64,000 nt of DNA from Spisula solida (taxonomy: Eukaryota; Mollusca; Bivalvia; Venerida; Mactridae): the NCBI GenBank assembly GCA_947247005.1, contig OX365959.1, positions 34,430,148 to 34,494,147 of the forward strand, in the 5' to 3' direction. The first letter of the stretch is position 1. Each line of letters opens with the position of its first letter. This document shows positions 48,713-58,521 of the stretch, one piece after another. A model generated the notes under the pieces. It made no database searches and had not been told where the DNA came from. It saw nothing but the letters and a program-made list of their open reading frames with translations. Made by a program: the position numbers and the translations under genes.

Positions 48713-49301
48713 GTCAAGCCTTTTTACAGTAAAGACTACTCATGGGAACTGCTGAAAGTGTTTGTTATGCCCTGGCTTCTACTGATGCAGGAGGCATACT
48801 GTATAGTGATTGTCCTGTCTGCTTGTCCGACCTCTTGTTTGTCCCGTTGAAATGTTAGCCAAATCTTTCTAGTTTGGTTGGTTGGTTCTCGGCCTTATAT
48901 GGCCGCAATATCTTCACAGGTATGTGTCATATTCACAGGTAGTCGTCATATAATGTCTCGCAGGTAATTTAATCAATTTAACTTATTAAGTGTGCAGTGT
49001 GAAGTTAAGTAGTAGGAAATTATTGGTATGTGTTGGATCTGTCTGTTGCCGTCACAAAACTGCTTAATTCATTAGTGACAGCTTGGCGGAACTCCTTCCA
49101 TGGATCGTCTTGACCAGTAGTGAGAAGGAGTTTTTCAGTAATCTCTGTTTGTCTGACACTGAACATGTTGTGAAGATTGGCAAACAGCACCTCTCTTTCT
49201 CTTGAAGCTAAAATATATTTCTTTCAAACTTGGCATACTTGTTTACCGTCACAGTCTGAGTTTTTTGTGGAACTTCATGTTTCTTGTAATACTTGGTACA
49301 T
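48713..49301 (+). other. Intron 20-21, unique part
   Basis: At 48781-48840 a remnant of the 'gaggcatatagtgattcacctgtc' repeat is visible. The rest shows nothing recognised. Confidence 0.65.
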
Positions 49302-49720
49302 GTACTAGTATATATAACAGGATATTGTATGTTATATTGTAGGACTGACGATGTTACATGGTACATGTACTAGTATATATAACAGGATATTGTAGGACTG
49401 ATGATGTTACATGGTACATGTACTAGTATATATAACAGGATATTGTATGTTATATTGTAGGACTGACGATGTTACATGGTACATGTACTAGTATATATAA
49501 CAGGATATTGTATGTTATATTGTAGGACTGATGATGTTACATGGTACATGTACTAGTATATATAACAGGATATTGTATGTTATATTGTAGGACGGACGAT
49601 GTTACATGGTACATGTACTAGTGTATATAACAGGATATTGTATGTTATATTGTAGGACTGATGATGTTACATGGTACATGTACTAGTATATATATTAGGA
49701 TATTGTATGTTATATTGTAG
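49302..49720 (+). repeat. 65-bp array repeating exon 21 acceptor and start, 6 extra copies
   Basis: The unit contains 'gttatattgtag' (acceptor), 'gactgatgatgtta' (exon 21 start) and 'tactagtatatataacagga'. Pseudo-exon starts are at 49343, 49396, 49461, 49526, 49591 and 49656, and the true one is at 49721. Spacing is 65 bp except for the first unit (53 bp). The exon-like part diverges after GTTA: 'catgg' in the copies, 'gaggc' in the real exon. Confidence 0.94.
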
Positions 49721-49898
49721 GACTGACGATGTTAGAGGCAAGTACGACCAGGCCAAATTCTTTGCAGAGAAAGCATTAAGTATGTCGATGCAGGCGTATG
49801 ATGAAGCATTGGTTCTGTACTCACAAGCTACTTCTCTACAAATACCTAACATCAATGTAGACCAACTCATTGCTGAATCCAATAGAATCAAAGAAGAG
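49721..49898 (+). CDS. LAMC1: Laminin gamma exon 21: coiled coil
   Basis: Acceptor 'gttatattgtag', the last of seven; donor 'gtaaat'; phase 2 in, phase 0 out. It reads TDDVRGKYDQAKFFAEKAL, YDEALVLYSQA and NVDQLIAESNRIKEE. It matches the KYEQAK...A..A...Y..V..L region of gamma-1. Confidence 0.95.
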
Positions 49899-50002
49899 GT
49901 AAATAATGTTGCTTTACTTCTATTGATTATCCGACAGTTTGTGTTTCCTGTTTGTAACATTATGACTACTTTTAACTGAATTTTCCCTACATTCTTGTTG
50001 CA

Positions 50003-50130
50003 TACTACTACTTGGTATCAAGCCTAGTTGTGCATTTTGTCAGGAATTCAAGGTCGGATGATTATTGTGGCCCTTTCTTTGAGACATACATGTTTGTATC
50101 CAAAGACCCTTCTAGATGTCAATAAAGGAA
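50003..50130 (+). repeat. Partial dispersed repeat (23163 family)
   Basis: 'tatcaagcctagttgtgcat', 'ggaattcaaggtcggatga' and 'gtggccctttctttgagaca' match part of 46555-46830. Confidence 0.6.
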
Positions 50131-50164
50131 TTTATGTATGATATATGTTTATTTGTATATACAG

Positions 50165-50287
50165 GCTGCTGTGATCAAGCAGAATGCTAAGGATTTACTT
50201 ACAAAGAATGAAGATTTATTGACTGATGTAGCTGAGCAGAGACAAACAGCCCAGGATCTTCTAGAGAGTGGCATCAAACATCAACAG
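50165..50287 (+). CDS. LAMC1: Laminin gamma exon 22: coiled coil
   Basis: Acceptor 'gtatatacag', donor 'gtaggt'; phase 0 in and out, 41 codons. It reads AAVIKQNAKDLLTKNEDLL, then AEQRQTAQDLLESGIKHQQ. It corresponds to the VKNLLEKGKTEQQ region in vertebrates. Its last ~30 nt and donor are repeated downstream. Confidence 0.95.
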
Positions 50288-50567
50288 GTAGGTCTATACA
50301 TGTATCTTCCAATCTTCTAGAGAGTGGCATCAAACATCAATAGGTAGGTCTATACATGTATCTTCCAATCTTCTAGAGAGTGGCATCAAACATCAATAGG
50401 TAGGTCTATACACATATCTTCCAATCTTCTAGAGAGTGGCATCAAACATCAATAGGTAGGTCTATACACATATCTTCCAATCTTCTAGAGAGTGGCATCA
50501 AACATCAATAGGTAGGTCTATACACGTATCTTCCAATCTTCTAGAGAGTGGCATCAAACACCAACAG
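50288..50567 (+). repeat. 56-bp array repeating exon 22 end plus donor, 5 copies
   Basis: Each unit is about 26 nt of intron start ('gtaggtctatacatgtatct' + 'tccaat') plus about 30 nt of exon 22 end ('cttctagagagtggcatcaa' onward). Donors 'gtaggt' stand at 50288, 50344, 50400, 50456, 50512 and 50568. The first four copies read CAATAG where the exon reads CAACAG; the last copy reads CAACAG. Past the first donor the frame meets TAG inside 'cttctagag'. Confidence 0.94.
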
Positions 50568-50669
50568 GTAGGTCTATACACGTATCTTCCACATCTCACA
50601 TTGCTGCAGCTTCAAAAGCCAAAATGCAGTTCCTAAATCAAATGAAAGCTCTGAAAATTTAAACAAACT

Positions 50670-51038
50670 TGGAACAATGGCCGAGTGGTTAGCGCTCTTG
50701 ACTACCATTCCAAAGGTCCCTGGTTTGAATATTGAACAGGGCACTGGAAATTTTCAGAAATGCTTCGAAGTGTTTATCACCCAACTATAGATGAACTGGT
50801 TGGTAACCCAGGGGTAGCCTCGCGGGTATCAGTGCTATACACTGCGCATGTCCAAGAACAAAGGTTTCTATTCAAAAAGAGCTAGGGCAGCCCGTCTGGA
50901 TTCCTTGTATCTTACAAACAAACTTTCTGTCCCTTCCCTCGAAGCCTGAGGTCATTGTCCACGTAGGCTAAGATAAAACAGAATGGCCACAGACTATGGC
51001 TGTCTCAGTAGACAGTAGGACGCAAAAAAAACACAAAA
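50670..51038 (+). mobile_element. tRNA-derived SINE
   Basis: The head 'caatggccgagtggttagcg' (A box) and 'tggtttgaata' (B box) are followed by 'tagatgaactggttggtaac' and 'cttccctcgaagcctgaggt'. The tail is 'aaaaaaaacacaaaaaaac'. It ends about 35 bp before the exon 23 acceptor. Confidence 0.8.
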
Positions 51039-51072
51039 AAACTTGACATATGACTTTGTATATGTGTTTCAG

Positions 51073-51187
51073 AGAGCGGACGGATTACTGGCTGATGTAG
51101 ACAGTGCTAGAGCTAAGGCTAGGAATGCTGTAGAGATGGGAGAAAGAACATTAAGTGAAGCCAATGACACTCTACAAACTTTAACAG
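51073..51187 (+). CDS. LAMC1: Laminin gamma exon 23: coiled coil
   Basis: Acceptor 'tatatgtgtttcag', donor 'gtttgt' (the weakest donor of the gene); phase 0 in, phase 1 out. It reads RADGLLADVDSARAKARNAV, then RTLSEANDTLQTL. It matches the ADAAK..A..A...GR.TL.EANDIL block. NDT is a potential glycosylation site. Confidence 0.95.
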
Positions 51188-51553
51188 GTTTGTTAACTAT
51201 TGAATATCACGAAAAAGTGCTAAATAATTATCAATGCAGTGTTTCTTTATATTTTTGAGGAAAGGGTTTCTGACATATAGGAGGGGGGAAATTATCACAC
51301 AGTCAAGCTGAAAGGTAAATTTTCACGTCATATAAATTTCTCCTTAAATATCAAATGATGGTATTTTAAGCATGAGAGATGAAAACGAAAGGGGTCTAAT
51401 ACATTGTGATAAATCAACTGAAATATGAATTTCTTAAAACAGGAATGAATTAAAGACTGTATTTAGCTTTCTGACTTATGTGAAGAATTCTTTCTGTAAA
51501 CTTGAAAACTAAATCTGTAATGATGGTTGATGACATGGATTATTTTGATGCAG
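51188..51553 (+). other. Intron 23-24
   Basis: Short intron with no recognised element. Confidence 0.8.
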
Positions 51554-51753
51554 GATTTAATCAAGTTGTTCAAGAGAGCCGAGGTAAAGCTGATGAGTCA
51601 CTTAAGAAGGTTCCAGAGATTCAAGCTCTGATTGAGGAAGCTGAGGCTCGCACCCAGGAAGCTCAGGATGCACTCAGTGGTGCCGAGAATGATGCACAGG
51701 AAGCTCTGAGGATAGCTGAGGAAGCTGAAGGCATGGCTCAAGGTGCATCCAGT
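51554..51753 (+). CDS. LAMC1: Laminin gamma exon 24: coiled coil
   Basis: Acceptor 'tattttgatgcag', donor 'gtaagt'; phase 1 in, phase 0 out. It reads VVQESRGKADESLKKVPEIQ, ALIEEAEARTQEAQDALSGA and AQEALRIAEEAEGMA. It matches the AAEEALRKIP.I...I.EA..KT.EAQ.ALG.A segment. Confidence 0.96.
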
Positions 51754-51762
51754 GTAAGTCAA

Positions 51763-51862
51763 CAAACTTCAACTCCTCAGTATTTGAATTGTTTCTAGAT
51801 TTTGAAAACTTCAACTCCCCAGTACTTGAATTGTATCTAGATTTTGAAAACTTCCAATCCCT
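51763..51862 (+). repeat. Tandem duplication in intron 24-25
   Basis: 'aacttcaactcctcagtatt', 'tgaattgt' and 'tctagattttgaaa' are repeated about twice, starting 9 nt after the exon 24 donor. Unlike the other arrays, the unit does not include the splice site. Confidence 0.75.
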
Positions 51863-52570
51863 CAATTGAACTATGAATGTCTTGCAACTTTCTTAATTTA
51901 GCTGTTTCAGTATCTGACATAAATTCCCGGCTATGCAACTCGTAAAAATATCACATCATCTGTTGCCAGACTTCCAATTTACAACCAATATGCAAATATT
52001 GTCTTATTTATCTGCATCCATTGTTCATTTCACAAATACTTTAGTGTGCCCAGGATAATGTGATATTTACAAGCATTAATCGGTTTGGTCAACTATTGCA
52101 AAGTTGGTTTTGCAAATTACTAAAGTAAACAGATAAGGTCAGTATTGTATTCAAAACATCACTGATAAATTGTGCACATCTGATTTATCTACCTTTGTGG
52201 AATATACCAAATGTTCCCGCCTTTCTCATTATCCTGGGCGCACTATAGAATTTTGATCACAATTTGCTAATAAACAGAATCCTGTACATGTCATGCATAT
52301 TCTTACAGTTTTGTGTTTCATGTGTACTGTACTGGTCAACACATATCTATAATGTTGATTTGATTATGGAAATTTGGGAAAAGATGTTTCTGTTTAGTTG
52401 GCACATAATCAAAATTATAACTATTACATGTCACATTTGTGAAATATTTTATTTGCAAACATGAAGCAGGTATATATACAAAAATCTGGAATAAAATACG
52501 ATTTCAGCACACGTATAATATTTCACTCTGATGATACCATAAATAAAGTAAATCAAGACAAACTCCAGGA

Positions 52571-52605
52571 TGGTTCTACGTTTCGACTATATTGTCTTCA
52601 TCAGG
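52571..52605 (-). ncRNA. Hammerhead-like core (candidate)
   Basis: On the minus strand 'cctgatgaagac', loop 'aatata' and 'gtcgaaacg' reproduce the order CUGAUGA - short stem - GAAA of a hammerhead ribozyme core. Established: such motifs occur in Penelope-like retroelements and related repeats. Stem III and a clean cleavage triplet are not evident ('gtttgtc' follows at some distance), so catalysis is doubtful. It may be the remnant of a retroelement end. Confidence 0.35.
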
Positions 52606-52774
52606 AACAATAAAAATAAATCTCTGATGATACTAAATACCACAAACAATTAAAGAGTTGCATACATTAGTATTTAAGGAGTAGATCTACCTTTGTTGTG
52701 GTGGGCATAACTCCATGGGTTACACAGGTATGATGCCTTACATCATAGGTGAACTGATCTTCCAAAGCATCTCA

Positions 52775-54762
52775 AGTAGAAATCTCATCTCAAATTGAGA
52801 TTTTTCTCAAATCAGAGTCAGAATTTGAGATAAATTTTAAGTTTGAGCTCTCTTAATTTTACTGTAATAAACTAAGGATAAGGTTTTCTGTTTTGTGATG
52901 CGAATTTTGAGTCAGGGCTCGCGCTGTCGCGGGCCAATCGGGCCAATGGCCCGAAGAAATCAAAATTGGCCCGAAAAAAATCAAATTGGCCCGAACCATC
53001 GAAAAGTATGACTTTACAAATATTGGAAAATCCAGTTACTAAAAATAGCACGCTCGAGATTTTTTCTAGACTGGTTTTACAATCAACTGTTACGGGCGAC
53101 GCTAAATGAACGAAAACTGGTAGACACAGTCCACGTGTCATAAAATTAGGTCAATAAACAGCTTGTTAAACAAACAAACTATACATGACTGTGTTTATGA
53201 CAGTTTGTGAGATAATTAGCGGATGATTGTCTAATCAAAGGCGGCCTGATTGACTGATGAAGGAAATTGTCGATTGACCGTCACGGGTCACGAATATGAA
53301 ATGCGATAAACGCATGATCCTAGCCATAAATCAGGTAATTATTGATCGTATTTTTCAACATTGAAATATTCAGTCTTAATCATTATATTACCATTTAAAA
53401 AGTTTTTTACGCCAGTTTATCCAGGGAATCGTATTTATTTGTGAAGAAATTGACGTGAAAAAATCAGCGGATCACGTGACTTCATTTTCGTGCATTTTCT
53501 AAGCTAAAATAACGTTAGTTTTGGTGTTTTACCCGATAAATTAACCCATAAACATTGTGTGTGGATAGCCTTTGACGTTTTAAAACATAATTTGACTTAT
53601 ATTCCTCGAAAATCTCGACGGTCAACTTTTTAAGAAATTTGTCAATTCTGAAGTGACCGCATTTTCGGATATTCGTATTTTCGGACAATGCAGTTTTTAA
53701 GTAGGGTTGTATAGCTCACACACACTTACATCTTTATATTTTCTGTTAAATTTTGTATTGGTCTTATTTTTTTCAGATTCAACAGTGTATTGTGATAAAT
53801 GGTGGATCAGCTGTGATGTCAAGTCTTCTAGATGTCAGGATGCCAACAAAATCTGCCACAGGCTTCTAAACAAGTTTCCCACTTAAACCTACCAATTTGC
53901 CATTGTTCATGATCACACTTTATGTGGACTTGTGTTGGAACTTAGCAAATTTGTTGGTCAGCAGCAGAAGATGCTTCAAAGACAGAACTTTGCTGACTGG
54001 CTACAGCATATCGCACAAGGGATGTAGACTTTAGTCTCAAGTTAAAAAATATCTTCACAAAATTTATATAACTTGTGTGTCAAGTCCCAACGCAAAAACA
54101 ATGTGTCATCATCAAGATAGAACTTGTACCCATATAGTTTATACTAATTTAATTATTGTTGGTATCATTTTGAATCATTTAGGATGCATGTTTTAATGCC
54201 ACTTTTGAAATGTCACTTTGTGTTGTGCTATAGAGAATAAACGTGAAAAAGTTCTAAAATGCTATTTTGTTTCTGTCATTCATTATACATATAACTTTTA
54301 TAAGTTTCTTAGACATGGAGATACAGGAAAAAATAATAACTTAAACAGAAGTCTACATTCATTGAATCATTCAAATGAACAACAACAAAATTTCACATAG
54401 AAAACAAACATATATGACTATACATCTTTGTCAAATTGATACAGTTTTATACTATTAAAATAGTTACAATTCAGGGTTTCTCAAGACTGAATATAAGGTG
54501 AAATGATATATCTCATAGTGGATTTTACTGTTCTCAAACAGCAAAATAGCAGGAGCTTCCGGGGGCCTCTGGCCCCCTGGTCCCCCAGCCTAGGCTTCGC
54601 CCTGGACCCACCGGGGGCCCTCGCGGCCCCCTGGCCCCCAGCCTCTATTACGGTTAAAAAATTGGCCCAACAGAATTTTGAGCCAGAGCTAGCCCTGTGA
54701 GTCCAACCCCTAATGGAACTTATCTAAAAGACACATGGCAATATTTGAGATGAGATTTAGCT
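52775..54762 (+). mobile_element. MITE, 'aaatctcatctcaaat' family, interrupted copy
   Basis: The left part (52775-52912) and right part (54698-54762) together align with the minus strand of 24684-24882: 'agtagaaatctcatctcaaa', 'ttctgttttgtgat' and 'attttgagt' on the left; 'tgagtcca', 'aatggaacttatct' and 'atttgagatgagatttagct' on the right. Confidence 0.8.
52913..54697. mobile_element. hAT-like element inserted in a MITE
   Basis: It starts CAGGGCTCGCGCTG and ends with the complement of CAGGGCTAGCTCTG: 11 or 12 of 14 terminal bases match. Subterminal 'gggccaat' occurs on both sides. TGAGT is present on both flanks and once at the empty site, so at least 5 bp of target is duplicated (hAT elements usually make 8). 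A GC-rich module (54555-54650) with repeated 'gggggcc' words lies near the right end. No intact transposase was seen; a possible decayed coding block lies around 53780-54030. Confidence 0.7.
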
Positions 54763-55249
54763 CAGATTGAGATGTTTTGGGAGATCAGGGCCTGGGGTAC
54801 TTCTGAAACTGAAATATCTTTAGTATTCAGGGTACTGTTTTATCAAAGTACTTACGAAATTCTTAAACTTACGCTCAAATTTAAATTCTTAATTATTCTT
54901 TAAAACCTACACATTGGTGACAGATCTAGTTTGTAGGAGTTTATTAACTGAATCATTATTATAATTGCAGCTTCATTTACCACACTTAATAATTGTTAAC
55001 AAATTATAAAGAATTTAAATTTGTTCGTAACTTTAAGATTTCTGTAAGTGCTTTGATAAAACAGTAATCAGAAGTATAGAATAACTTACTTAGTTACTTT
55101 GTCCCAGACACATGGTAAGATGAGATTTGTGAAATAGATCTCAACTATTACCAGGTACTGCAGCGCGTTGATATCTCATAGTAACACAATCCAATGCTTC
55201 AACACCACTGCAGTAATGTTCTTTTCATTTATGTACCCACAGTGTCAAC
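54763..55249 (+). other. Intron 24-25, unique part
   Basis: AT-rich intron. 'gtactttgataaaac'-type words near 54840 and 55050 ('aagtgctttgataaaacagt') may mark a small inverted repeat element. No exon recognised. Confidence 0.55.
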
Positions 55250-55412
55250 TTCCAGTTATTGCAATTAGTCATACACATTGAAAAGTATAGTCTCCCAATA
55301 AGTCATACAGTGATCAGAAATCACTGATGCTTTTGCTCCCAATAAGTTATACAAGTTGAATTGTATAGTCTCCCAATAAGTCATACAGTGATAAGGTTTA
55401 TATGCTGTGGTA
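55250..55412 (+). repeat. Dispersed 'cccaataagtcatacagtg' repeat, copy 2
   Basis: 'gtatagtctcccaataagtc' and 'atacagtgat' occur twice within it; matches 15165-15345. Confidence 0.65.
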
Positions 55413-55912
55413 CCTACGAAGTGAAAACTGCCTACAAACATGCTAAATTTAGCATAATTTTATCTGTTAAATTACTACAATGTGTAATGCAATACAGATG
55501 AATACAAATATAGCAAACATGCACATGCACACATGATATATATTTATTACATGTTACCCTGTGTAAATGTAATATTGGCATTTTAAAGTGTTTCATGAAT
55601 ACACTGTTTTACAGTTTATTTGTCCCATTAGTTTAGTTGTCTTGTTTAAATATACATGACATTATGATAAACACACATTTGGTTAAATATTCATAAAAGC
55701 ATTTGTTTACTTGCCTTCATGCCTGGTTTCAGGTCAAGTGAAAACTCTCCATATAAAAAAGATAATAGTAAATCAGACAGGGAAGGCAGTATGCAACAGA
55801 GACACCAGAGCATGAAACACACAAAAAAAGAATGTTCAAAAAGAAATACATTCTAATTGATATATAAGTACACATAAAAATGCACAGGAAAAATGGAACT
55901 AAACTGCTATGA

Positions 55913-55968
55913 AAGCATCACATCCTACTCAGAAAACATCACATCCTACTAGGAAAACATCACATCCT
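55913..55968 (+). repeat. Short tandem repeat, about 2.5 copies of 24 bp
   Basis: 'catcacatcctac' followed by 'tcagaaaa' or 'taggaaaa' is repeated. Lies 75 bp upstream of exon 25. Confidence 0.8.
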
Positions 55969-56042
55969 AGCCCGTCAGTCTAAGGCACATTATTACCACA
56001 CTATAACTCTTGTCACATTCTGTCTTGCTATGTATATTGCAG

Positions 56043-56201
56043 GAAGCCAGCAGAATACGTCTGGAAGCTGGACGTACCAAACAACGAGCTGAAGATCTCA
56101 AAGATAATGCTGATGATCTGGCAGATGACGTAAACGATTCAGAAGAACAAATTAACAATCTTAGTGTACAAGCTGACAACGACAAAGATCTCGCTGATAA
56201 T
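56043..56201 (+). CDS. LAMC1: Laminin gamma exon 25: coiled coil
   Basis: Acceptor 'gctatgtatattgcag', donor 'gtaagt'; phase 0 in and out, 53 codons. It reads EASRIRLEAGRTKQRAEDL, then DNADDLADDVNDSEEQ. Strongly charged heptads matching the T.AEAERT......LD..V segment. Confidence 0.95.
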
Positions 56202-56791
56202 GTAAGTCATTGCTCTTTTATATTGGTAAAAGTTTGAAAGTTTAAAAATCCTGGAGAAATGTCAATTTACAAAGGAAATATAAAAATAACACCTTTTTGG
56301 CCACTCAAAATTCTGAAGTTCAGAAAGAATCCTGGAAACCTTTACCTATGATAATGTATATTGTTACATTCCATGGACCTACAATATCAGTTAATACAGG
56401 TGTTGATCATCATGGTGACACTGCACTTCATGGTCCTAGCATGCTACATCAGTCATACAGTTTGAATCACCAATTCTTTTCTAATTACTTGAAATGATGT
56501 ACACCATTCAGCTAGTACACTTTCCAGCTAGTCCCTTATCAGGATAATATAGTGAAATGAATTAAATTTAGTGGTCTGTGGATTGAAGGTTAAGTTTTAT
56601 ACTATGTGTAGCAAAAAACACTTCCATTATTCCATAACCTACTCTTTTTCTTTCATGCATTAAATGTAAATTATCAGGCTATGTTACTGATGAGTGTGAT
56701 AAGCACGAAACTAGTCTAACGAATAAGCAACTGTGATTCATTCTGTAGCCGGTATCTAACCTACTTCACCTTCTATGTAAATTATGCACGT

Positions 56792-58432
56792 TTATGTCAT
56801 TAGAAAAACGCCAATATGATTCTTGTCATCCTCGTTGTAGATTAACAGTTTATTGTTGGTATCGAAGAAGGTAATTGCGTAGGGATGTACAATATTATTG
56901 TCCTTGATGATCTTGGCATTTTGAAGGTCGTCTGTTATCACATGTATACTGTCTGTTCCTTTACTACACACTAGTACCTTGCCATCACCTGTCACCACTA
57001 AGCCTTGTGGGTTTCTCAGCATGTCAGATGTGTAAGAAGATACTATTTGACCTCTGATGTTTAGCTTGGTGATTTTGTGACTGTCAAAGTCAGATACGTA
57101 TATAGTACTTGGCTCAATGCCAAATGCAACATACAATGGATTGGTGAATACATCTTGATTTCTCGTCTGTCCACTGAACGTGTGTAGTAGTGTTCCTTTC
57201 ATATTTAACACCTCTATTTTGATGGGTTGGACATACGTCACCACAAATTTCCCTTCCTTGTAGTCAACCCCTCTGCATTCCCCGTTCACGGCAATACTTC
57301 TATGCCTTGAGAGACTTTTACTGACAGAAATCAGCTGAATTCTTTGTTCATCCGGGATAATTGTTGCGATCTGATTTGAATTCACTGCTGTAAGTGACCA
57401 AGGCGAATGGTTCAGGCTGCAACACAGTGTACGGGAACTGTCATTCATGTAGATTAGTTTGACACTTTTGTTTTCCCAATCAGTGATCACTAGTTTATTG
57501 TCATCAATCATGAGGCAGTCAGTGATGTCACACTCTGTCTTATTTCTCTTTGACTTTACACTAACCTTCTCCACATACTGTAGTTCTGTAGTGATTTCAG
57601 GTGCAGTCAGTTCGGGTACTTCTTTTGTTTGTTCAGTAACCTCGGTTGGAACAATAGTAGAAGATAGCTGCTGTATTACCTCAGCCGGGTCAAACTTGAT
57701 TTGTTCTGGTAGCTTCCTTATTGTCAGCTTGTTGATTTTACCTTCAATTTTGGCAAACTCCTCTTCAGCATGTTTTGCAATAACAAAGAGTGAATTTACT
57801 TGATCTTGGTGTGATTCTAGTTGATCTGCAATATCGTTGATCAGTTTGTTAACTGCTTCATGGCTCTCGTTCTGTTCTGTCAGATACTTAGTCTGTTCTG
57901 TCTTCATTCTCTTAGCTTCTTCCATTAAGTCAGTTTCCATGTTATCCATGAAAGTATTGACTTCCTCTCGGAACAATTTTATCTGCTGTTCTAAACATGT
58001 GTATGTTTCTTCAATCGATTCAGTATTTGCTATGAAGTCTTCTTTGAGCTGTTGTAGTTCAGATTTGAAGTCTTCTACTTTCTTCTTTTTACGTTTGAAG
58101 CTTTCCCCTGTGATAAACTGATTAGAGACATCTTTAATGAACTGATTCTTACATGACTTGTGATGTAACACCATACAATCGCTGCAGCCGATCTTATCAT
58201 GCTTGCTGCAGTAGAACTTGATAGCTTCGCCATGGTGTGTTCTACACAACTCTGTGTACAGATCTAATGCACCGAAACACTCCTGTGTTCTTGGCATGTC
58301 CTTTTCATCTAGAACAATATGTTTTCTACTTATGGCAAGTTTCTTGTGAGTTTTTAAACAAGACAGGCAGAGATGTTCCTGACAGTTGGTACAAAACCCA
58401 GCAGTTAGATGCCAGTCTCCATCACTCGGCAT
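56792..58432 (-). CDS. B-box/TRIM-like protein, nested antisense, single exon
   Basis: 546 codons from ATG 58432 to the stop, wholly inside laminin intron 25-26 on the other strand. Domains: B-box 1-like zinc motif (Cys14, Cys17, Cys22, Cys25, His29); B-box 2 (Cys63, His66, Cys75, His78, Cys83, Cys86, His90); a long coiled coil (about 115-240); and a C-terminal beta-propeller-like region (about 300-546) with NHL-like repeats such as NPQGLVVTGDGKVLV. No RING. Such RING-less TRIM-like proteins are greatly expanded in bivalves; many are thought to act in signalling or innate immunity, but no substrate can be inferred. The start is internal to B-box 1, and upstream sequence continues the family N-terminus in another frame (see 58433-58521). 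No polyadenylation signal was found close by. Confidence 0.88.
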   Translation of the reverse strand: MPSDGDWHLTAGFCTNCQEHLCLSCLKTHKKLAISRKHIVLDEKDMPRTQECFGALDLYTELCRTHHGEAIKFYCSKHDKIGCSDCMVLHHKSCKNQFIKDVSNQFITGESFKRKKKKVEDFKSELQQLKEDFIANTESIEETYTCLEQQIKLFREEVNTFMDNMETDLMEEAKRMKTEQTKYLTEQNESHEAVNKLINDIADQLESHQDQVNSLFVIAKHAEEEFAKIEGKINKLTIRKLPEQIKFDPAEVIQQLSSTIVPTEVTEQTKEVPELTAPEITTELQYVEKVSVKSKRNKTECDITDCLMIDDNKLVITDWENKSVKLIYMNDSSRTLCCSLNHSPWSLTAVNSNQIATIIPDEQRIQLISVSKSLSRHRSIAVNGECRGVDYKEGKFVVTYVQPIKIEVLNMKGTLLHTFSGQTRNQDVFTNPLYVAFGIEPSTIYVSDFDSHKITKLNIRGQIVSSYTSDMLRNPQGLVVTGDGKVLVCSKGTDSIHVITDDLQNAKIIKDNNIVHPYAITFFDTNNKLLIYNEDDKNHIGVFLMT

Positions 58433-58521
58433 GGCTGACAGAATATCTCATTATCTTCTGTAGATGATACTTTCATCATATCATCCATTGTCATTGCCCC
58501 TTTGCGCCCACCAACTGCCAT
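58433..58521 (-). pseudogene. Out-of-frame N-terminus of the B-box gene
   Basis: From ATG 58521 the minus strand reads MAVGGRKGAMTMDDMMKVS and then EIFCQPCR. That is the usual start of this molluscan B-box family, including the first zinc pair of B-box 1. It is offset from the downstream frame by 89 nt to the 58432 ATG, that is one nucleotide short of in-frame, and on its own runs into TAA a few codons later. This points to a 1-nt deletion between Cys-Arg and Asp-Gly-Asp, or an assembly error. Confidence 0.75.

Noticed and set aside
57459..58121. Plus-strand frames of 94-114 codons
   Set aside because: Shadows of the minus-strand B-box gene.
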